Part shown: piece by piece, positions 7,857 through 17,394 of the stretch
Numbering within the stretch: position 1 is the stretch's first letter
Layout of the letters: the number at the start of each line of letters is the position of its first letter
Assembly (NCBI GenBank): GCA_003157775.1
Contig: PMKP01000355.1
Coordinates: 1 to 33,250, forward strand
Source of the DNA: Myxococcales bacterium
GTDB taxonomy: Bacteria; Myxococcota_A; Polyangia; Fen-1088
Direction of reading: 5' to 3'
DNA: 33,250 bases
Made by a program: the position numbers and the translations under genes
The notes under the pieces: generated by a model
The model's input: the letters and a program-made list of their open reading frames with translations, nothing else
The model's database searches: none
Told to the model about the DNA's origin: nothing

Positions 7857-9590
7857 ATGATGCGCTCTTTCGTGAAGCATTCTGGTAACGCGGTTTTGGC
7901 GTGCGCGCTCGCGTCGTTCGCGAGCGCCGCGCGTGGCGCCACCATCGAAGTCACGCCCGCTGATTCCTTCGCCAAGATCGAAGGGGCCAAGCCGGGCGAT
8001 GAGGTGATCATCGATCCGGGGACCTACAAGTTTCGTGTCTACCTGCAAACCAAGGCCACGGCCACCCAGCCGATCGTCATTCACGCCAAGGATCCAGCAA
8101 ACCCTCCGGTCTGGGACCTCAACGGCAGCAACGTCGAGGCCGCTCCGGGTAGCTACACCGCGGGCGATCGCGGCCGTGGCTGCTGGCAATTCAGTGGCGC
8201 CGAGAACATTCAGGTTTCGGACATCGTGGTCACCGGTTGCCACAATGCTGGTTTCAATTCGGCCGGGGTTCGCTATTACGAGGCCTCCAAGGGCATCAAG
8301 CTGAGCAACGTAGTTTTTCGCGACAACGACAACGGCCTCACCGGCGGCAGTCAAGACAGCGAGATCACAGTCGAGTTCTGCGAGTTCGACGGGAACGGCA
8401 ACTTGAACGCGTCGACGAGCTCGCCCTCGCACAACATCTACATCTATGGAGGCACGTTCACCCTTCGTTACTCGTATGCGCACGATCCCATTCAGGGGCA
8501 GAATTTTCACATTCGAGCGCACGATGCCGTGATCGAATACAACTGGTTCTCGCGCGCCAAGTCGTATGCCGGTGACCTGATGACCGACGACGACAACGAC
8601 GGCACCACGGCCGCAACGCAGAACATGACCCTGCGCGGGAACGTGATCGTGCAAGGAAGCACGCAGTCGAACACGTCGCAGATCGTCGCGGTGTACAACG
8701 ATGCCGGCGCCGCCAACCTTACGTTGAACGTCAAGTTGCTCTACAATACGTTCGTCGGCACCACCGGGGGCCGCGCGGCGCTGGTGCACCTGTCCAATGC
8801 TGATGCGACCGTGATGAGCGCTGAGCTCGACAACGACATCATCTACGGCACAAGCCGGCCCACCCTGGTCGAGGACACCGCGCACGGAAAGGTTGCCGGT
8901 CAAAACAACTGGATCATGACTGGCGCAGACGCCACCGGGCTCGGCGGCTCGGTCGCGGGCACCGACCCAGAGTTCAGCAACGCCGCGCAGAACGATTTTA
9001 CGCTCGCGCCTGGCAGCACCGCGATCGGGGCCGCCCTTACCTCGATCGCAGGCCTGCCGGATCACGAATACTACAAGGACGAAACCGTCACGCGCGAATA
9101 TCGGGTGCGTGCAAGCGCGAAGGACATCGGCGCGTTCGAGGCGACCACCCAAGGGCCTGGCGTTGGTCCGGGAGGCGGATCCGCCACGGGTGGAGCCGGA
9201 GGCGCCGGTGGGACGAGTACTCCGACGGGAGGTGTGACCACGACGGGAGGCGCGACAGGCGGTATTGCAGCGACGACCGGTGGCAGCGCGACGAGCGCGG
9301 GTGGAGCGGGCGGCATTGTGATGAGCACGGGGGGAGCGGGCGGCACGGTGACGAGCGCCACGTCGGCATCGGGAGGCTCGGCCACGACAGGTGGAACCAG
9401 CGCTGAGACGACCGCAGCTGGCGGCAGCACTGGAACGACGGATACCACGAGCGCCACCAACGGGAAATCAGGGTGCGGCTGTCGTCTGGCTGGGGGCAAC
9501 CGCAGCCCCACTTCCTGGGGCGAGATGCTGGCGCTCGGCGCGGCGGTGGCCGCGATGTTTCGGCGGCGTGAGGTGCGCCGGCCGGCGTGA
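7857..9590 (+). CDS. Secreted right-handed parallel beta-helix (pectate-lyase-like fold) protein with Gly-rich stalk and MYXO-CTERM-like sorting tail
   Basis: MMRSFVKHSGNAVLACALASFASAARGATIEVTPADSFAKIEGAKPGDEVIIDPGTYKF; multiple beta-helix rungs; C-terminus 'SGCGCRLAGG...WGEMLALGAAVAAMFRRREVRR' (Cys motif, hydrophobic segment, Arg cluster). Confidence 0.7.
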   Translation: MMRSFVKHSGNAVLACALASFASAARGATIEVTPADSFAKIEGAKPGDEVIIDPGTYKFRVYLQTKATATQPIVIHAKDPANPPVWDLNGSNVEAAPGSYTAGDRGRGCWQFSGAENIQVSDIVVTGCHNAGFNSAGVRYYEASKGIKLSNVVFRDNDNGLTGGSQDSEITVEFCEFDGNGNLNASTSSPSHNIYIYGGTFTLRYSYAHDPIQGQNFHIRAHDAVIEYNWFSRAKSYAGDLMTDDDNDGTTAATQNMTLRGNVIVQGSTQSNTSQIVAVYNDAGAANLTLNVKLLYNTFVGTTGGRAALVHLSNADATVMSAELDNDIIYGTSRPTLVEDTAHGKVAGQNNWIMTGADATGLGGSVAGTDPEFSNAAQNDFTLAPGSTAIGAALTSIAGLPDHEYYKDETVTREYRVRASAKDIGAFEATTQGPGVGPGGGSATGGAGGAGGTSTPTGGVTTTGGATGGIAATTGGSATSAGGAGGIVMSTGGAGGTVTSATSASGGSATTGGTSAETTAAGGSTGTTDTTSATNGKSGCGCRLAGGNRSPTSWGEMLALGAAVAAMFRRREVRRPA

Positions 9591-9643
9591 TGACCCGCAT
9601 CGCCTGAGTCGCACCCATTCTGCCGTATGCCACCAACCCCTCT

Positions 9644-10156
9644 CTATGTCGTACGCACCATCGCGAGAAGTTTTGCGATGGTATTGAGATTTCGCCAGGT
9701 GCCGGTCTTCGCGAAGGGGATCCTCAGTTTCGAGCGCCCCATGCCGCTCGGAAAATGCACAAAGACCTCGCGTCGGTCAAGCCACACCCTTTCTCCTCCC
9801 GGAATGGGCAAGTCCGCGAGGGCGCCGCGGCCAGGCGCCTGGGCGAGGAATAGTACCAGCACCTGACTGGGCTCTGCCTTCTTGAATGGGTTGCGCTGCA
9901 AGATCGCCGCAAGCTCTGCTCCGCTGCGCAGAAAAACAGCACAAGGCTTGCCCAACTTCGTGCAGAGCGCCTGTGCGAGCTTGCTCTTGACCTTGGCCTG
10001 GGAAAGGGCGCTCGAAAACACGACATTTCCGCTCTGAATGTAGGTTCTCACGCTCCGGAATCCCGCGGCCTCGCACAGCCCACGAAGATCGCTCATGGCG
10101 AGTTTTCCGGTACCACCGACGTTGACTGCGCGAAGGACTGCGACAAAGACCGCCAT
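9644..10156 (-). CDS. DUF1697 family protein
   Basis: MAVFVAVLRAVNVGGTGKLAMSDLRGLCEAAGFRSVRTYIQSGNVVFSS matches the typical DUF1697 N-terminus. Confidence 0.85.
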   Translation of the reverse strand: MAVFVAVLRAVNVGGTGKLAMSDLRGLCEAAGFRSVRTYIQSGNVVFSSALSQAKVKSKLAQALCTKLGKPCAVFLRSGAELAAILQRNPFKKAEPSQVLVLFLAQAPGRGALADLPIPGGERVWLDRREVFVHFPSGMGRSKLRIPFAKTGTWRNLNTIAKLLAMVRTT

Positions 10157-10329
10157 CGTTGAAGTCACCTACCGTAGCTCCTGTTGGATGTCACGAGTGG
10201 CCCGGTGGTGGCAGCTACGGCAATGGCTGCGGGATGTCGCTGTTTTCGCCCTGGAAAACGGTTGGAGCGTGTGGCATAGAAGAGGATCCGGAGGGGCCGG
10301 CGGGTCGTGCCGGCTGGGAGGCACATGAA

Positions 10330-11277
10330 ATGAGAGCCCTGTACATCAAGGCATACGGTGGTCCTGATGTCATGCAGATTGGCGAGCTGCCTGACCCCGA
10401 GCCCAAGCGGGGCGAGGTGCTGGTTGCCATCAAGGCCGCCTCGATCAACCCCGTGGATTGGAAGGTGCGTTCGGGCGAGTTGAAGCTCATCACGGGCCGT
10501 ACCTTCCCCAAGACCCTTGGCTCGGACTTTGCTGGCGTGGTGGAGCGGGTCGGCACCGGCGTGGCCGTTCCGTCGGTGGGAGAGCGTGTCTATGGAATCA
10601 CAGCCCTGATGCTGCGCAAACCGGGTGCCCATGCCGAGCGGCTGGTTGCGCCGCCAAAACGTCTGCGACGCATGCCCGACAGCATGTCGTTCGAGCTTGC
10701 GGCGGCGCTGCCGGTCGCGGGACTCACCGCACTCAATGGGCTTCGCCAATGCGGTGATCTGCACGGCAAGAGCGTGCTCATCAACGGCGCTACCGGCGGG
10801 GTGGGGCACTTCGCTGTGCAGATCGCCAAGGCCCGTGGCGCGACCGTGACCGCGGTGTGCAGCGAACGCAACGCCGAGCGGGCGCGCTCGCTGGGCGCTG
10901 ATGTGGTCATCGACTACCGCAAGCAGGATTTCGCCCGGGGCAACGTCCGCTACGATGTGGTGTTCGACGTATTCGGCCACCTGAAGTTCCCGGCCGTCGC
11001 GCCTGTGCTCAAAGATCACGGAACCATGGTGACCACGCTGCCCGGGCCATCCCTCATCGCACGAATGGTCTGGCGGCGGTTCGTCGGCGGCAAACACATC
11101 GTGCTCGGCAGCATGCGCGACCGTCCCGGGGACTACGCCGAATTGGAGCGCCTGCTTGCCGACGGGTCGATCAAGCCGGTGATCGACAGGGTCGTCCCCC
11201 TGACAGAGGCCGCGCAAGCCTACGCAGCCCTGGAAGTCGGCGGCACCGTCGGCAAGGTGGTCATCCGCACCGGCTGA
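10330..11277 (+). CDS. NAD(P)-dependent MDR-family oxidoreductase (quinone-oxidoreductase-like)
   Basis: MRALYIKAYGGPDVMQIGELPDPEPKRGEVLVAIKAASINPVDWKVRSG; nucleotide-binding 'VLINGATGGVGHFAVQIAKARGATVTAV'. Confidence 0.88.
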   Translation: MRALYIKAYGGPDVMQIGELPDPEPKRGEVLVAIKAASINPVDWKVRSGELKLITGRTFPKTLGSDFAGVVERVGTGVAVPSVGERVYGITALMLRKPGAHAERLVAPPKRLRRMPDSMSFELAAALPVAGLTALNGLRQCGDLHGKSVLINGATGGVGHFAVQIAKARGATVTAVCSERNAERARSLGADVVIDYRKQDFARGNVRYDVVFDVFGHLKFPAVAPVLKDHGTMVTTLPGPSLIARMVWRRFVGGKHIVLGSMRDRPGDYAELERLLADGSIKPVIDRVVPLTEAAQAYAALEVGGTVGKVVIRTG

Positions 11278-11292
11278 ATCGCCGACGGCGGA

Positions 11293-11662
11293 CTACGAGC
11301 GAGGCTTGTGCACGCGACGGCGCAGTGCCGTTCGTCGTGGCCGGGGCGAAGGCGAAGACAGGGCTTGCAACATGGCCACGTCGCGCAGGTCCTTCTCGCG
11401 GCCGCTGGCGCGCTTGTTTGCCATGAGTTCCCGGCGCCCGATGATGAACAGCGGCCGGAGCATGAAACTCAAAGGCCAGCAAGGCTTCACGAAGGCGACC
11501 GGCGTTTTCCTGCGCGGGATCCACGAAGACGTCGAGGTCCTCGGTCAGCCTGGGCTCGCCGTGGGCCGCCACGGCGTGGCCCCCCACGAGCAGGAAGCGA
11601 ACGCGCTTCGAGATCAGAAGCGACAAGAACTCGTTCCAGTCGGGACTTAGTTGGATCTTCAC
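11293..11662 (-). pseudogene. Nucleotidyltransferase-fold (AbiEii/DUF6036-like) gene with internal deletion and frameshift
   Basis: Frame A: MKIQLSPDWNEFLSLLISKRVRFLLVGGHAVAAHGEPRLTEDLDVFVDPAQENAGRLREALLAFEF; continuation in a different frame: IIGRRELMANKRASGREKDLRDVAMLQAL. Confidence 0.7.
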
Positions 11663-11792
11663 CGAACCAGACCCTCCTCAGCTTCTCTACCACGGAGATG
11701 CGCTCTTCAAGACTCAAACGCATGAGATCGTCTCGGTCGCAGTCTTCGACCTCACGAAAATTCGCTGCCGTGCGCAGGATTCGCTCGATCAC
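11487..11792 (-). CDS. Small partner protein upstream of the nucleotidyltransferase; ORF probably extended past its original stop
   Basis: MIERILRTAANFREVEDCDRDDLMRLSLEERISVVEKLRRVWFGEDPTKSRLERVL resembles small ORFs preceding this nucleotidyltransferase class; 3' part overlaps the nucleotidyltransferase and looks non-native. Confidence 0.45.
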   Translation of the reverse strand: MIERILRTAANFREVEDCDRDDLMRLSLEERISVVEKLRRVWFGEDPTKSRLERVLVASDLEARSLPARGGPRRGGPRRAQADRGPRRLRGSRAGKRRSPS

Positions 11793-11846
11793 GGCTCAAT
11801 TGTCCCACCTGTTCTGCAGCGAGGCAAGGCGGCTGCTCGTCAGTGG

Positions 11847-14315
11847 TCAACCCCCGACCTCCTCCTCCAGCAGCGCCAACGCCCTTGGCAGATCCGGGCG
11901 CAATTGCAGGACCGGCGCTAGGGGATCTTCGCGCAGTCGCTTCATGCGGCCGGGCGCGGTTTTGATGGTGAAGGCCGCGGGATTCAGGCGGGCGTTCACT
12001 TCGGACCAGCGCACGGGCATGGACACGCGGGCGCCGGGGACTGCACGTGCGCTGAAGGGGCCGGCAATGGTCTTGCCGTGGCCGTTTTGTAGGCAGTCCA
12101 GGTACACGCGGCCGGCCCGCTGGGCGACGGCACGGGTCACAGTGGCAAGATCAGGATGATCGCGAACCATGACTTGGCCGAGCAGTTGGGCCAGGGTGCG
12201 CGACTCGGCGTGGATGAGTTGGCCAGCCAGAGGAATGAGAACATGCAGCCCGCTGCCGCCGCTGGTCTTGGCAAAGCAAGGCAAATCGATGCGCTCGCAC
12301 AGTTGGTGAATGGCGCGGGCCAATTGCACCACATGGGCAAAGGGCGCGTCCTTGGGATCGAGATCCAGGATGCACCAGTCCGGCCGCTCCAGCGAGCCAG
12401 CTCGACTTGCCCACACATGCAGCGGAATGCTGCCCAGGTTGGCCAGGTACAGGATCGATTCCACATCGTCGCACAGGAAATACTCCAGCTCGGCCTTGCG
12501 CTCGTCGCTCCAGATGCGCACCCGACGCACCCACTCGGGCGACCAGGTGGGCGCGTCCTTCTGGAAGAACGACGGCCCGGCAATGCCCTCGGGATAGCGG
12601 GTCAGCACCAGGGGCCGGTCGCGCAGGTAGGAGAGCAGCCAGGGTGCGATCGCGCGATAGTAGTCAATCAGATCGCCTTTGGTGAATCCCTCGGCGGGCC
12701 AGAAGATTTTCTTCAGGTTGGTGAAGGCAATCCGCTTCTCGACGTCCGGCTTGGCAAGCGGCGGCTCGGTCTTCGCCAGTGGACGGGCACATTCCTCCGG
12801 CCACTTGTCTGTGCGCCAGCGCAAGAAACTCGGCTGGCGCAGAAGTCCGTCGCTGGTGATCTCCTTGTAGCGCACCTCGCACACCAGGCGGGGCTTCACC
12901 CAAGTGTGTTCACGACCGCTCGGCACTGCTCCCGAGCACGGGGGCTCGGCCTGCACGTCGTCGTGCAGTTCTTGCGGCAGGCTGGCCAGATCCTTCTCGG
13001 ACAGGCCGCTGCCCACCCGTCCCGCATACACCAACGCCCCGGATTCCTGGGCTGCCAGGTGCAGGGCGCCCAGTCCGCTGCGCAGACCGCGGGGCGCGGT
13101 GTAGCCTACCACCACGAAATCCGCGCTGTGGTCGCGCCGGATCTTCAGCCAGTCGGGCGAACGACCGGCGCGATAGGGTGATTCGGCCCGCTTGGCCATC
13201 ACGCCCTCCAGCCCCAGCCTCGAGATCTCCTCGAACATCTCTTGCCCGCGGGTTTCAATATGGTCCACGTAGTGCAGGGGTCCCAGTGCCGGCAGCAATC
13301 GGCTGAGCAGTGCCTTGCGTGTGGCAAGAGGCAGCGAGCGCAGATCGCGAGCCTCGAAACCGAGCAAATCGAAGACGAACAGGCTGGCGGGCAGGCTCAA
13401 GGCCGCGTGCTCGATGTCAGGCTGCCGGGTCAGCAACGCCCGTTGCTGCAGGCGCTCGAAGCTGGGCCGGCCCTGCTCGTCGCACACCGTGATCTCGCCG
13501 TCCAGAACAATATCAGCCGGCAGAGCGCCCAGTGCCGCCGCCAAATCAGGGTAGAGCGCGGTGGCGTCGCTTCCATGTCGGTAGAGCAGCTTGCCCCGTC
13601 CGCCTTCATGCGCGGCCAGAGCGCGGAAGCCGTCGTACTTGATCTCGAACAGCCAGCCTGGCTCGGAGAAGGACTGCGGCCGGTTTTCCGCCAGCATCAA
13701 CTGAACTTGCTCGGCCCGCAGCGGGGAGATCGGCAGCTTGGCGACCTGGGCGCGCACCTCGGCCCAGCGGGGCGAGCCGTCGCGCAGTTCCTCGATGGTC
13801 AAGCCAGACAGCACCGAAGCTTCAGCCAAGCTGCTTTCGCCGCCGCGGACAACGTAGGCATCGCGTTCTTTGATAAGCAGCCAGTCCCTTTCGCTCTTCG
13901 CCAGACGCACCAGTGACCAGGCCCCGCGCAGCTTGTAGCCGGCGAAGGTGAAACGCAGCTTGCCCTTGGCCAGACCCTGCTCGACGTCGTCGAGCGGGTT
14001 CCAGGTGCCGCGATCCCATACGATGGTGGGGCCAGCGCCGTAGTTGCCGGCAGGAATCACGCCTTCGAACGATCCGTATTCGATGGGGTGGTCTTCCACC
14101 TGCACCGCCAGGCGCTTTTCCGCTGGGTCGAAACTGGGCACCCGGGGCACAGCCCACGAACGCAGCACGCCCTCCATCTCCAGGCGAAGATCGTAGTGCA
14201 GGCGCCGCGCGGCGTGTTTGTGCATCACGAACAACCTCCTCGGACCAAAACCGCCGCCAAACGGCTCATTGGTCCGGCTCGGCGAGCGCTTGGCGCGATA
14301 ATCCTGCAGGGGCAA
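11847..14315 (-). CDS. ligD: ATP-dependent DNA ligase LigD (3'-phosphoesterase, ligase and polymerase domains)
   Basis: PE: MHKHAARRLHYDLRLEMEGVLRSWAVPR; ligase: WLFEIKYDGFRALA; primase-polymerase: FTNLKKIFWPAEGFTKGDLIDYYRAIAPWLLSYLRDRPLVLTRYPEGI. TTG start at 14315 inferred from the canonical N-terminus (LQDYRAKRSPSRTNEP); ATG alternative at 14225. Confidence 0.93.
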   Translation of the reverse strand: MPLQDYRAKRSPSRTNEPFGGGFGPRRLFVMHKHAARRLHYDLRLEMEGVLRSWAVPRVPSFDPAEKRLAVQVEDHPIEYGSFEGVIPAGNYGAGPTIVWDRGTWNPLDDVEQGLAKGKLRFTFAGYKLRGAWSLVRLAKSERDWLLIKERDAYVVRGGESSLAEASVLSGLTIEELRDGSPRWAEVRAQVAKLPISPLRAEQVQLMLAENRPQSFSEPGWLFEIKYDGFRALAAHEGGRGKLLYRHGSDATALYPDLAAALGALPADIVLDGEITVCDEQGRPSFERLQQRALLTRQPDIEHAALSLPASLFVFDLLGFEARDLRSLPLATRKALLSRLLPALGPLHYVDHIETRGQEMFEEISRLGLEGVMAKRAESPYRAGRSPDWLKIRRDHSADFVVVGYTAPRGLRSGLGALHLAAQESGALVYAGRVGSGLSEKDLASLPQELHDDVQAEPPCSGAVPSGREHTWVKPRLVCEVRYKEITSDGLLRQPSFLRWRTDKWPEECARPLAKTEPPLAKPDVEKRIAFTNLKKIFWPAEGFTKGDLIDYYRAIAPWLLSYLRDRPLVLTRYPEGIAGPSFFQKDAPTWSPEWVRRVRIWSDERKAELEYFLCDDVESILYLANLGSIPLHVWASRAGSLERPDWCILDLDPKDAPFAHVVQLARAIHQLCERIDLPCFAKTSGGSGLHVLIPLAGQLIHAESRTLAQLLGQVMVRDHPDLATVTRAVAQRAGRVYLDCLQNGHGKTIAGPFSARAVPGARVSMPVRWSEVNARLNPAAFTIKTAPGRMKRLREDPLAPVLQLRPDLPRALALLEEEVGG

Positions 14316-14381
14316 AAGAACCTTTTCGCGCAAACATTGCGCGGGACTCGCAGCAACTGTTTTCTGCGCTACGCTTGGATC

Positions 14382-15269
14382 ATGGCGCAGGCAATGGCGG
14401 GTGCAACAATCTCGTTTGGGTTGGTGTCGATTCCAGTGAAGCTGTACGCGGCCACGCAGCCTTCGGCTGGCATTTCGTTTCACCTGTTGCACGGCAAGGA
14501 CGGCTCGCGCCTGCGTCAGCAGTACCTTTGCGCCAAGGATGGCCAGGTGGTGCCACGCGAGGAAATGGTGAAAGGCTATGAGTTCGCCAAGGATCAGTAC
14601 GTGACCTTCACCAGCGAGGAACTCAAGGCCGTGGAGGAGAAGGCGACCCAGGCCATTGCCATTGCGCAATTCGTACCCGCGGACAAGGTCGACCCGATCT
14701 ACTTTGACCGTCCCTATTATCTGGCGCCCGACAAAGGCGGCGAGAAGGCCTACCGTCTACTGGTCGAGGTGATGCGCCAGAGCGGCCGCGCCGCCATCGC
14801 CCGCTACGCCGCGCGGGACCGGCTGTACCTGGTGATGTTGCGACCGGTTCCGGGAGCACAGCCGGGCGCCAGCGGGTTGGTCATGCAGCAACTGTTGTAT
14901 GCCGACGAGGTGCGCCCCCTGGCCGAAGTTCCGATACCCGAGGGGCAGTCGAGTGAGGCCGAACTGAAACTGGCCAGTCAAGTGGTCGAGCAGATCGCCT
15001 CCGACAGCTTCGACCCAGTGGCATATCGCAACGACGTGCGCGAGCGGATGCAGGCCGAGATCGAGCGCAAGGTGGCAGGCCAGGAGGTGGCTGTGTCAGC
15101 CGCGCCGGAGCAGCCCGCGCAGATCATCGATCTGATGGAGGCACTCAAGGCCAGCCTCGCGGCGCGCGGACAACCGGCAGTGACGGGCACGCGCGAACTC
15201 GAACGCAAGCCGGCCCGGCCCGCACCGTCGCACAGTGCGCGGCCCAAGGCGCGTTCCTCGCGGGGCTGA
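14382..15269 (+). CDS. ku: Non-homologous end joining protein Ku
   Basis: MAQAMAGATISFGLVSIPVKLYAATQPSAGISFHLLHGKDGSRLRQQYLCAKDGQVVPREEMVKGYEF; divergent from ligD. Confidence 0.95.
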   Translation: MAQAMAGATISFGLVSIPVKLYAATQPSAGISFHLLHGKDGSRLRQQYLCAKDGQVVPREEMVKGYEFAKDQYVTFTSEELKAVEEKATQAIAIAQFVPADKVDPIYFDRPYYLAPDKGGEKAYRLLVEVMRQSGRAAIARYAARDRLYLVMLRPVPGAQPGASGLVMQQLLYADEVRPLAEVPIPEGQSSEAELKLASQVVEQIASDSFDPVAYRNDVRERMQAEIERKVAGQEVAVSAAPEQPAQIIDLMEALKASLAARGQPAVTGTRELERKPARPAPSHSARPKARSSRG

Positions 15270-15289
15270 CCGAGAGATGGAGGTGGGCG

Positions 15290-16000
15290 ATGCGGGTGTG
15301 GGTCGGAACAAGCGGGTTCAGCTACCCGCCCTGGCGTGGCTCGTTCTATCCAGAAAAACTTCCGGCCGGCGACATGCTGGCTTTCTACGCGCAGCAACTC
15401 CCGACGGTGGAGATCAACAACACCTTCTACCGCATGCCCAGCCCTGCCCTGCTCGAACGCTGGTCCGCCGCCACGCCAGCCGACTTCGTCTTCGCCCTCA
15501 AGTGCAGCCGGCGCATCACCCATGAGCTGCGGCTCCACGACGCGCAGAGCGCGGTGGAGCGCTTCGCCAAAGGGGCAGCAACCTTGGGCAGCAAGCTGGG
15601 CCCGGTGCTGTTTCAGTTGCCGCCCTGGCTGCACAAGGATCTGGAGCGCCTGCAGGCCTTCCTGACTGTACTGGCACAAGTTGGGCAAGGAATTCGTGCA
15701 GCCTTCGAGTTTCGCCATGCTTCATGGTTTTCCGAAGACGTCTACGCCACCCTGCGAACGGCAAAAGCTGCACTGTGCATTGCCGAAGCCGAGAAGCTGG
15801 AGACGCCCCTGCAGGCCACCAGCTCATGGGGCTACCTCCGCCTGCGTCGGGAAGACTACACAGAGGCCGCCCTGGACGCCTGGGCCGGCCGCATCGCCCA
15901 ACAGCCTTGGAGCGAGGCCTACGTCTTCGTCAAGCACGAGACTGCAGAGGCGCCTGCCCTGGCCGGTCGCCTGCTCGCTGCGCTCCGAGCTTCTGGCTGA
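15290..16000 (+). CDS. DUF72 family protein
   Basis: MRVWVGTSGFSYPPWRGSFYPEKLPAGDMLAFYAQQLPTVEINNTFYRMPS ... VLFQLPPWLHKDLERLQAFL ... EFRHASWF. Confidence 0.92.
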   Translation: MRVWVGTSGFSYPPWRGSFYPEKLPAGDMLAFYAQQLPTVEINNTFYRMPSPALLERWSAATPADFVFALKCSRRITHELRLHDAQSAVERFAKGAATLGSKLGPVLFQLPPWLHKDLERLQAFLTVLAQVGQGIRAAFEFRHASWFSEDVYATLRTAKAALCIAEAEKLETPLQATSSWGYLRLRREDYTEAALDAWAGRIAQQPWSEAYVFVKHETAEAPALAGRLLAALRASG

Positions 16001-16112
16001 TGGGCCGCGCCTTTGAAACACAACCCATCTCGCGGTCGGGCGTGACCCTCGCTGTCTGGTATGGCAACTTGCGGACATGCCAGCCCCGACCAGCCCACGC
16101 AAGCAATCGCTC

Positions 16113-16418
16113 ATGCCTTCCTCACCCCTGCGCCGCCTGCTGCGCGCTTCTGGCCATGCCCTGCAGGCGGTGGTCCAGATTGGCAAGGGCGGAACCAACG
16201 CGGCGGTCATCGCCCAGGTCGCGCGGGCACTCTTGGACCACGAGCTCATCAAGGTCAAGTTGAGCCGCGAGTGTCCGGAAACGCGATTCGAAGTAGCCGA
16301 ACGCCTGGGCGAGAGCCCGGGCGTCAACGTGGTTCAGATCCTCGGGCGCACCATCTTGCTTTACCAGCGCCACCCCAAACAACCGCGTTTCGAGGGCGAA
16401 GCGGCGCGAACTCTCTGA
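16113..16418 (+). CDS. yhbY: YhbY-like CRM-domain RNA-binding protein (ATG at 16077 also possible)
   Basis: LRASGHALQAVVQIGKGGTNAAVIAQVARALLDHELIKVKLSRECPETRFEVAERLGESPGVNVVQILGRTILLYQRH. Confidence 0.88.
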   Translation: MPSSPLRRLLRASGHALQAVVQIGKGGTNAAVIAQVARALLDHELIKVKLSRECPETRFEVAERLGESPGVNVVQILGRTILLYQRHPKQPRFEGEAARTL

Positions 16419-16539
16419 GTCAGCCCTTCTCAACGAAGTCGCGCACGTCCACTCACGCGTGCATCTGCCTCCGGCCGTGCTAGATTCTGCGCGGTTGCTG
16501 CCTCGTGATTCGGCGGCGACCTGGAAGGAGCGTGTTCAC

Positions 16540-17394
16540 ATGTTCAGCGTTCGTCTTGCTTGCGCCGCAGCCTTTTGTGGTTCGGTTTCTTTGCTATCCT
16601 CTCCGGCTATGTCCCAGCCCGAGTTGCCACGTCCCAGTCCTGCGGCCAAGGTGTCGCAGGTTATCGGACTGACCGAGGTGTCGGTCGAGTACAGTAGCCC
16701 GGCGGTCAAGAACCGCAAGATCTGGGGCGGCCTGGTGCCCTATGATCAGATCTGGCGGACCGGGGCAAACCAGGCGACCAAGATCAGTTTCAGCAAGGAC
16801 GTGGTCTTTGCGGGCAAGCCTGTGCCGGCCGGGAGCTACGCCTTGTTCACCATTCCGACCAAGGGCGCGTGGACCGTAGTGCTCAACAAGAAAGCCGACC
16901 AGGCGGGCACGGGGCGTGACTACAAGGCCGACCTGGACCTGCTGCGCGTGCAAGTGCAGACCAAGGCGGCTCCCTTCCGCGAGCGCATGACGTTTCTCTT
17001 CGCCGATTTCACCGACGACGAGGTTTCGCTCAATCTGGAATGGGAACGGCTGCGCCTGTCCATCCCCATCCAGGTTCACACGGCCGAGCAAGCCCTGGCC
17101 AACATTGCCGCCAGCATCGATGGCACCTGGCGAACCTATGCCTTTGCTGCGCGCTACATGTTGGAGACCAAAAAGGACTACAACACTGGCCTCAAGTACA
17201 TCGACCAGTCGCTGGCGCTGAAAGAAGATTGGCTCAACCTGTGGATCAAGGCGTCGCTGCTCGCGGCCAAGGGCAACTACAAGGATGCCCATGCCCTGGC
17301 CGAGAAGGCCTACCAGCTCGGCCAGAAGGCAGAGTTCTTCTTCTTCGAGGCCGATGTGAAGAAGGCGCTCAGCGAGTGGAAGAAGAAGCTCTAG
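16540..17394 (+). CDS. DUF2911 domain secreted protein with C-terminal TPR-like region
   Basis: Signal peptide; 'PSPAAKVSQVIGLTEVSVEYSSPAVKNRKIWGGLVPYDQIWRTGANQATKISFSKDVVFAGKPVPAGSYALFTIP'; GGAAGGAG upstream. Confidence 0.88.
   Translation: MFSVRLACAAAFCGSVSLLSSPAMSQPELPRPSPAAKVSQVIGLTEVSVEYSSPAVKNRKIWGGLVPYDQIWRTGANQATKISFSKDVVFAGKPVPAGSYALFTIPTKGAWTVVLNKKADQAGTGRDYKADLDLLRVQVQTKAAPFRERMTFLFADFTDDEVSLNLEWERLRLSIPIQVHTAEQALANIAASIDGTWRTYAFAARYMLETKKDYNTGLKYIDQSLALKEDWLNLWIKASLLAAKGNYKDAHALAEKAYQLGQKAEFFFFEADVKKALSEWKKKL

Noticed and set aside
12156-13181. 341-aa plus-strand ORF opposite ligD
   Set aside because: Antisense of strongly recognisable LigD polymerase domain; translation has no family features.
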